A stretch of DNA of 9,152 nucleotides, from NCBI GenBank assembly GCA_003153215.1, contig PLXL01000282.1, forward strand, positions 1 to 9,152. Reading direction: 5' to 3'. This stretch comes from Candidatus Dormiibacterota bacterium (GTDB lineage: Bacteria; Chloroflexota; Dormibacteria; Aeolococcales; Aeolococcaceae). Positions 4,922 to 9,152 of the stretch are shown here, in pieces; the first letter of the stretch is position 1, and every line of letters starts with the position of its first letter. A program made the translations under genes and the position numbers. The notes beneath the pieces were generated by a model that was not told where the DNA came from, did no database searches, and saw only the letters and a list, made by a program, of their open reading frames with translations.

Positions 4922-5788
4922 TCAGTAGCGGGTCACCTTCAACGAGAGGTCCAGGGCGATCGCGCTGTGGGTCAATGCCCCCACCGAGATGAAGTCCACC
5001 CCGGCCAGCGCATACGCCCGAGCGTTGCCCGGCAGCACGCCGCCGCTCACCTCGACGATGGCGCGGCCCCGGATCAGGCCCATCGCCTCGCGCACCTGGC
5101 CCGGCGAGAAGTTGTCGAGGAGGATGCGGGGCGCCTTGTCGGTGAGCGCCTGCTGGAGCTCCTGGAAGCAGCTCACCTCGACGATCACGTCGTCCTCGGG
5201 GTACGCCTTGCGCACGGCGCGGAGCGCCGGGGTGACCCCGCCCACCAGGGCGAGATGGGTGTCCTTGATGAGGATCGCGTCGTAGAGGCCGAAGCGGTGG
5301 TTGTCGGCGCCGCCGATGCGGGTGGCGTACTTCTCCAGCGAGCGCAGCCCCGGGGTGGTCTTGCGAGTGTCGAGGATGGTCGCCTTGGTGCCCTCGACCG
5401 CCTTCACGTAGCGGGCGGTCATGCTGGCGATCCCGGAGAGGTGCTGGAGGAAGTTGAGGGCGACCCGCTCCGCCTTGAGGATGGCCCGGGCCGGGCCGTA
5501 GAGGCGGATCACGATCTGGTCCTCCTGGACCTTGTCGCCGTCCTTGGCCTTGGCGTCGAACTGCACCCGCTCGTCGAGGAGCTCGAAGGCGCGGCGGGCA
5601 AGGGACAGGCCGCAGATCACACCGTCCTGCTTGCAGATGACCTTGCCGCGGCAGGTCATGGCCGCGGGGATGAGAGCATCGGTGGTGACGTCGCCGGCCC
5701 CGAGATCCTCCTCGAGGGCCGCACGTATGAGGGTGTCGAGATGCTCGGGGGCGAGCGTCTCAGTGATGGGCTGCAGCGTCGTGGCCAA
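4922..5788 (-). CDS. nadC: Nicotinate-nucleotide pyrophosphorylase (carboxylating), quinolinate phosphoribosyltransferase
   Basis: Converts quinolinate and PRPP to nicotinate mononucleotide, CO2 and pyrophosphate in de novo NAD synthesis. Seen: 288 residues, normal length. The N-terminal alpha/beta domain has LEEDLGAGDVTTD (25-37). The barrel carries the hallmark ERVALNFLQHLSGIA (107-121), DTRKTTPGLR (140-149), KYATRIGGADNHR (153-165), LIKDTH (173-178), VEVS (203-206), LLDNFSP (223-229), VEVSGG (245-250) and ISVGALTHSA (267-276). Variants from the commonest forms are KDTH for KDNH, and serine after the first EV in 203-206. The key Arg, Lys and His residues are kept, so activity is expected. 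The start is TTG at 5788, with AGGAG six bases upstream. It overlaps the end of nadB by 29 bases, implying coupled translation. This is the last gene of the pan-nad operon; nadA is not adjacent. Confidence 0.96.
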   Translation of the reverse strand: MATTLQPITETLAPEHLDTLIRAALEEDLGAGDVTTDALIPAAMTCRGKVICKQDGVICGLSLARRAFELLDERVQFDAKAKDGDKVQEDQIVIRLYGPARAILKAERVALNFLQHLSGIASMTARYVKAVEGTKATILDTRKTTPGLRSLEKYATRIGGADNHRFGLYDAILIKDTHLALVGGVTPALRAVRKAYPEDDVIVEVSCFQELQQALTDKAPRILLDNFSPGQVREAMGLIRGRAIVEVSGGVLPGNARAYALAGVDFISVGALTHSAIALDLSLKVTRY

Positions 5789-7310
5789 CCTCTACTCCTC
5801 TCTTGTCCCGCATGACGTGGGACACACGCCAGCGGTCGATGCTCGTGGGGAAGTCACCACGGTGGTGAGCGCCCCGGCTCTCCTCTCGGTGCAGCGCGGC
5901 CCCGACGATCAGCCGGGCCGCGGTGCGGGCGAGCCGGCCGCGCCGCTGCGGCAGCCAGGCCATGCCCTCTCCCCCCTCCTCCCCCATCTGCGCGATCACC
6001 TCTCCGGCGGCGGTGAGCGCGGGGCCGGTGCGGCTGATGCCGCAGGCCGACCACATCAGCTCGCGAAGCTCCTGCTCGGCAGCGAGATCGGCGAGCCGGG
6101 TCTCCACCGCCACAGCGGGCAGCGCGGAAACGCCTCCCGCGGGCCGGCCCGCGAGCCCGGCGACCGCCGCCTCGGCGGCGCGCCGGCCAAACACCACACC
6201 CTCCAGCAGCGAGTTGCTCGCCAGCCGGTTGGCGCCGTGCACCCCGGTGCGGGCCACCTCGCCGCAGGCGTAGAGGCCGGGGACGGTGGTCGCCCCGCCC
6301 AGGTCGGTGACCACGCCGCCAATGGTGTAGTGGGCGGCGGGAGCGATCGGGATGGGTCGCAGGACGGGGTCGACGCCATAGCTCCGGCAGGTGGCGACGA
6401 TGGTCGGGAAGCGCTCGGCGAGGCGCTCGCCAACGCCGCGGCAGTCGAGGAAGACCGATGCGCTGCCGCTCCGCGCCATCTCTTCCCAGATCGACCGGGC
6501 GACGATGTCGCGGGGGGCCAGCTCTCCCCGGGGGTCGGCGTCGAGAAGGAAGCGGCGCCCGTCTGCGTCCACGACCAGTCCGCCCTCGCCACGAACCGCC
6601 TCGCTGATGAGGAAGGCCGGGGCGCCCGCCAGCGCGAGGACGGTGGGGTGGAACTGGATGAACTCGACGTCGGCGACGTCGGCGCCCGCCTCGTAGGCGA
6701 GGGCGATGCCGTCGCCGGTGGACCCGGCCGGGTTGGTGGTGTGGCGCCAGAGGGCGGATGCCCCACCGGTCGCAAGGATCACGGTACCGGCAGCCACCCG
6801 CGCCCTCTCCCCGGAGGCGGGATCGCAGAGCTCGACCCCGACGCAACCGTCACCGTCCCGGACCAGGCCGGTGACCACCTGACCCTCGACGACCGTGGCG
6901 GCGCTCTCGTGGAGGCGCTGCAGCAGGGCGGCCTCGATGGCGGCGCCGGTGGCATCGCCGCCGGCATGGAGGACCCGGGCCCGGCTGTGAGCCGCCTCGC
7001 GGTGGAGGTCGACGCCGTCCCCGTTGCGGTCGAATGCAACGCCCCACTCGGCCAGCTGGGCCACCCGAGCCGGAGCCTCCTCGACCATCAGGCGCACCGC
7101 CCGCTCGTCGCAGAGGCCGCGGCCAGCGGCCATGGTGTCCTCGAAGTGCAGCTCCGGGGAATCGTCGGGGCCCACCGCGGCGGCGATCCCCCCCTGGGCG
7201 GCGGCGGTGCAGCCGTCGTCAGTGCTGCCCTTGGTCACCACCAGCACCCGGGCGCGCGGGGCTGCGGTGAGCGCGGCGGCGAGCCCGGCCACGCCGCCGC
7301 CCACGACCAC
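5760..7310 (-). CDS. nadB: L-aspartate oxidase
   Basis: FAD-dependent oxidation of L-aspartate to iminoaspartate, the first step of de novo NAD synthesis. Seen: 516 residues from GTG. The dinucleotide-binding GGGVAG is at 4-9, followed by the FAD loop CTAAAQGGIAAAV (34-46), HREAAHSRARVLHAGGDATG (103-122), ATGGASALW (180-188), FIQFHPT (217-223), RGEGG (240-244), LAPRDIVARSI (264-274), HYTIGG (327-332) and the FAD-binding GANRLASNSLLE (359-370). E. coli catalytic residues E121, R290, H351 and R386 correspond to E105, R267, H327 and R362. The C-terminal helical domain ends with the usual SRGAHHRGDFP (478-488). The start is uncertain: from GTG at 7310 the first beta strand is short, and AGGAG is 14 bases away. 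An in-frame CTG at 7352 overlapping the panD stop would restore the strand (PDIVVVGGG) and add 14 residues. The end overlaps nadC by 29 bases. Confidence 0.96.
   Translation of the reverse strand: MVVGGGVAGLAAALTAAPRARVLVVTKGSTDDGCTAAAQGGIAAAVGPDDSPELHFEDTMAAGRGLCDERAVRLMVEEAPARVAQLAEWGVAFDRNGDGVDLHREAAHSRARVLHAGGDATGAAIEAALLQRLHESAATVVEGQVVTGLVRDGDGCVGVELCDPASGERARVAAGTVILATGGASALWRHTTNPAGSTGDGIALAYEAGADVADVEFIQFHPTVLALAGAPAFLISEAVRGEGGLVVDADGRRFLLDADPRGELAPRDIVARSIWEEMARSGSASVFLDCRGVGERLAERFPTIVATCRSYGVDPVLRPIPIAPAAHYTIGGVVTDLGGATTVPGLYACGEVARTGVHGANRLASNSLLEGVVFGRRAAEAAVAGLAGRPAGGVSALPAVAVETRLADLAAEQELRELMWSACGISRTGPALTAAGEVIAQMGEEGGEGMAWLPQRRGRLARTAARLIVGAALHREESRGAHHRGDFPTSIDRWRVSHVMRDKRGVEVGHDAAAHH
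5795..5803 (-). promoter_or_regulatory. Ribosome binding site deciding the TTG start of nadC
   Basis: AGAGAGGAG on the minus strand, inside the end of nadB, six bases before TTG at 5788. It supports the TTG start, which gives a normal-length NadC. Confidence 0.75.
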
Positions 7311-7348
7311 GATGTCGGGGGCCGCTCCTCGAAGTCTGGCGGTCGCGG

Positions 7349-7708
7349 TCAGGGCGTCATCGCCGCGGTGAGGGCCCGGTTGTGGGCGTCGACCCGGACG
7401 ATGCGGGGGACATGCCGGCCGAGCTCGGCGTCGTCGTATTGGGCGTAGGTGATCACGATGGCCAGATCGCCGGCGGCGCCCAGGTGGGCGATGGCGCCGT
7501 TCAGGCCCAGCTCGCCCGGGCCGCCCTCGATCGCGTAGGTGACGGCCCGTGCCCCGTTGGTCAGGTTGAGGACGTGGACCTGCTCACCAGGGAGGATGTC
7601 GGCCAGCCGCATGAGCTCCGGGTCGATGCTGCAGGAGCCCTCGTAGTCCAGGTCCGCACCGGTGACGGTGGCGCGGTGGATCTTGGACTTGACGACGGTG
7701 CGCAGCAC
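7349..7708 (-). CDS. panD: Aspartate 1-decarboxylase proenzyme
   Basis: Decarboxylates L-aspartate to beta-alanine for pantothenate and CoA synthesis. Seen: 119 residues, slightly short of the usual 126-140 but complete in its core. MLRTVVKSKIHRATVTGADL (1-20) contains K9 and H11 of the family. The self-cleavage site is EGS at 23-25, cutting G24-S25 to leave the pyruvoyl group on S25. Other matches are NGARAVTYAI (51-60), GLNGAIAHL (68-76) and DLAIVITYAQYDDAE (81-95). Known: made as an inactive proenzyme that self-processes, helped in some bacteria by PanZ, which is not seen here. GTG start at 7708 with AGGAG six bases upstream. It lies 36 bases after panC and just before nadB, whose enzyme uses the same substrate. 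Confidence 0.97.
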   Translation of the reverse strand: MLRTVVKSKIHRATVTGADLDYEGSCSIDPELMRLADILPGEQVHVLNLTNGARAVTYAIEGGPGELGLNGAIAHLGAAGDLAIVITYAQYDDAELGRHVPRIVRVDAHNRALTAAMTP

Positions 7709-7714
7709 GCCTCG

Positions 7715-7722
7715 CTCCTCTC
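7715..7722 (-). promoter_or_regulatory. Ribosome binding site of panD
   Basis: GAGAGGAG on the minus strand, six bases before GTG at 7708. The same 36-base gap holds a complementary CTCCT just after the panC stop (7740-7744), which could pair with the AGGAG core. Confidence 0.7.
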
Positions 7723-7744
7723 CGAATCCAGGCTGAATTAGGAG

Positions 7745-8656
7745 TCAACCCCCCACACCGACGGCCAGCCTCTCATCGGTCCCCGGCGTAAGCACATCGA
7801 TCAGCCGAGTCCCACCTATTCTAGCAGCGATGAGAATTTCGCACCGAACGTGCATCTGCGTGACCGGGAGGAAGGTCTCGGCGTCGACCACTGCCACGTA
7901 GTCCGCGGCCAGGCCCGGGCTCTCGGCGAGGCGCTGGAGGACCAGGTCGCGGATCGCCTCCGCGTCCCGCTCCCCGAGCCGGAAGGCGGCATCGGCGGCG
8001 GCCAGGGCGGCCGGGATGGCGAGAGCCTGGAGCCGCTCCGCGGGATCGAGCCGGGCGTTGCGGCTGGAGAGGGCCAGGCCGTCGGCGTCACGGACGGTGG
8101 GGCAGACGACGATCTCGGTCCCGGTGTCCAGGTCGGCGGCAAGGCGGCGGACAACGGCGCACTGCTGGGCGTCCTTGTGCCCGAAGTAGGCACGATCCGG
8201 CCGGGCGGTGACCAGGAGCTTGGTGACCACCGTCGCCACGCCATCGAAATGCCCGGGGCGGCGAGCCCCCTCGAGGGTCTCGGCGAGCGCCCCCCGCGGA
8301 TTGACCCGAGTGGAGAAACCCTCCGGGTACATGGTGGCGGCGCTCGGAACATAGGCCAGGTCCACCCCCAGCTCGGCACAGACGGCGAGGTCGGTGTCCA
8401 GGGGCCGCGGATACCGGTCGAAGTCCTCGGCCGGCCCGAACTGGGTCGGGTTGACGAAGATGCTCACCACCGTCCGGTCGCACTCCACTCTCGACCTCTG
8501 GATCAATTGACGATGGCCGGCGTGGAGCGCGCCCATGGTCGGCACCAGCCCGAGGCTCAGCCCCGCGGCCCGGATCCGATCGCACCGGCGGCGCAGCTCC
8601 TCCGGGCCATCGACTCGGGTGAGGCGTGGGCGCCGGTCAGCTGTACGTGTGGGCAT
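7745..8656 (-). CDS. panC: Pantothenate synthetase (pantoate-beta-alanine ligase)
   Basis: Joins pantoate and beta-alanine with ATP, through a pantoyl-adenylate, to give pantothenate. Seen: 303 residues of the nucleotidyltransferase (HIGH) fold. VPTMGALHAGH (38-48) carries the H45/H48 ATP motif. FVNPTQFGPAEDFDRYPR (67-84) forms the pantoate pocket. FGHKDAQQ (158-165) carries K161; it has H160 where glutamate or glutamine is usual. PTVRDADGLALSSRN (186-200) carries the KMSKS-like SSR at 197-199. The C-terminal dimerisation domain ends near the stop. The ATG start at 8656 overlaps panB by 20 bases and has no clear ribosome binding site, so translation is probably coupled to panB. An upstream GTG at 8698 would add 14 residues and a longer overlap. 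The last 35 or so codons include AGA, ATA, ACT and CTT, unusual beside the neighbours. Confidence 0.96.
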   Translation of the reverse strand: MPTRTADRRPRLTRVDGPEELRRRCDRIRAAGLSLGLVPTMGALHAGHRQLIQRSRVECDRTVVSIFVNPTQFGPAEDFDRYPRPLDTDLAVCAELGVDLAYVPSAATMYPEGFSTRVNPRGALAETLEGARRPGHFDGVATVVTKLLVTARPDRAYFGHKDAQQCAVVRRLAADLDTGTEIVVCPTVRDADGLALSSRNARLDPAERLQALAIPAALAAADAAFRLGERDAEAIRDLVLQRLAESPGLAADYVAVVDAETFLPVTQMHVRCEILIAARIGGTRLIDVLTPGTDERLAVGVGG

Positions 8657-9152
8657 CGTCCGGGAAGGTGCCGGCTGCCACCTCGGCCGCATAGGCACGG
8701 GTGGCGGCCACCGCCTCGTCGCCGAGCGGGGCGAAGACCTTGACGAACTTGGGCAGCGGGTCGCGGTTCAGCCCCAGGATGTCGTGGAAGACCAGGACCT
8801 GGCCATCGCAGCCGGGGCCGGCTCCGATCCCGATGGTGGGGATGGTGAGGGCGGCGGTCACCGACGCCGCCAACGGCCCGGGCATCCCCTCGAGCACGAC
8901 GGCGAAGGCGCCCGCCGCCTCCAGCTCCCGGGCGTCGCTCTCGATCCGCGCCGCCACCTCCGCCTCCCTCCCCTGCACCCGGAAGCCGCCCAAGAGGTTG
9001 ACGAACTGGGGGGTCAGACCGAGGTGGCCCATCACCGGGATGCCGCGTTCGGTCAGCTTCGCCGCCAGCTGGACGACCCGGCCGCCGCCCTCGACCTTGA
9101 CCGCGTGCATCCCCGCCTGCAGGAAGCTGGCCGCGTTGGCGATGGCCTGCTC
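8637..9152 (-). CDS. panB: 3-methyl-2-oxobutanoate hydroxymethyltransferase, C-terminal part (cut by right edge)
   Basis: Transfers a one-carbon unit from methylene-tetrahydrofolate to ketoisovalerate, giving ketopantoate, the first pantothenate step. Seen: 171 residues open to the right edge, with the N-terminal part missing. The segment keeps AVKVEGG (17-23), PVMGHLGLTPQ (39-49), VVLEGMP (85-91), where E88 matches the catalytic Glu181 of E. coli, IPTIGIGAG (104-112), CDGQVLVFHDILG (115-127) and FVKVFAPLGD (136-145). The reading frame continues upstream of the internal ATG at 9110 through EQAIANAASFLQAG, typical of the family, so that ATG is not the start. The stop lies inside panC. It is the first visible gene of the panB-panC-panD-nadB-nadC unit; its promoter is outside the window. 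Confidence 0.96.
   Translation of the reverse strand, partial: EQAIANAASFLQAGMHAVKVEGGGRVVQLAAKLTERGIPVMGHLGLTPQFVNLLGGFRVQGREAEVAARIESDARELEAAGAFAVVLEGMPGPLAASVTAALTIPTIGIGAGPGCDGQVLVFHDILGLNRDPLPKFVKVFAPLGDEAVAATRAYAAEVAAGTFPDDAHTYS

Noticed and set aside
5532..7448. Long open frame on the plus strand (about 638 codons) opposite nadB and nadC
   Set aside because: Antisense to conserved FAD and QPRTase motifs. Its Gly/Ala/Arg-rich composition and lack of domains mark it as a GC-driven artefact.
9068..9110. ATG at 9110 as the start of panB
   Set aside because: The conserved PanB sequence continues in frame upstream to the window edge, so this ATG is an internal methionine.

Overview
This is a high-GC chromosomal window (roughly 70% GC by eye) made almost entirely of housekeeping genes. 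Gene content (ClpC with two N-terminal Clp repeats, ClpS followed by a DUF2017 protein, a four-repeat S1 protein, a panBCD-nadBC block) and the heavy use of TTG and GTG starts behind GGAGG-type ribosome binding sites point to an actinobacterial or related terrestrial high-GC lineage. Chloroflexota or Candidatus Dormibacterota are equally plausible. The phylum is inferred from content, not proven. No mobile element, CRISPR array, tRNA or rRNA was seen.

Left part, minus strand (1-2416): the 5' end of clpC (cut by the left edge) lies downstream of rpsA, a four-repeat S1 protein with a long acidic Ala/Glu tail. An 11-bp perfect hairpin follows rpsA and probably separates the two genes. Upstream of rpsA is a 404-bp intergenic region with an rpsA promoter candidate and, at its far end, a long stem-loop over the start codon of a divergent small zinc-ribbon gene.

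Middle, plus strand (2821-4682): a 70-residue double-CxxC protein of unknown function, then a tight run of clpS, a DUF2017 gene and a formylglycine-generating-enzyme-like (SUMF1 fold) gene. The last lacks both catalytic cysteines of true FGE. ClpS is the N-degron adaptor of ClpC, so adaptor and unfoldase are encoded about 2.5 kb apart on opposite strands. The plus-strand run converges on the minus-strand biosynthetic block across 239 bp holding several strong hairpins that may form one branched structure.

Right part, minus strand (4922-9152): panB (cut by the right edge), panC, panD, nadB and nadC, read in that order, tightly packed or overlapping and probably one operon. PanB, PanC and PanD supply pantothenate for coenzyme A; NadB and NadC supply NAD. 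PanD and NadB both consume L-aspartate, so the cluster joins two cofactor pathways at one amino acid. nadA, which acts between NadB and NadC, is not in the window.

Most of the window is conventional. The items most worth a second look are the cysteine-less SUMF1 protein in the clpS cluster, the start-codon stem-loop of the zinc-ribbon gene, the multi-hairpin element at 4739-4862, the tandem 11-bp repeat before clpS, and the start-codon anomalies (three TTG starts and an ambiguous nadB start).
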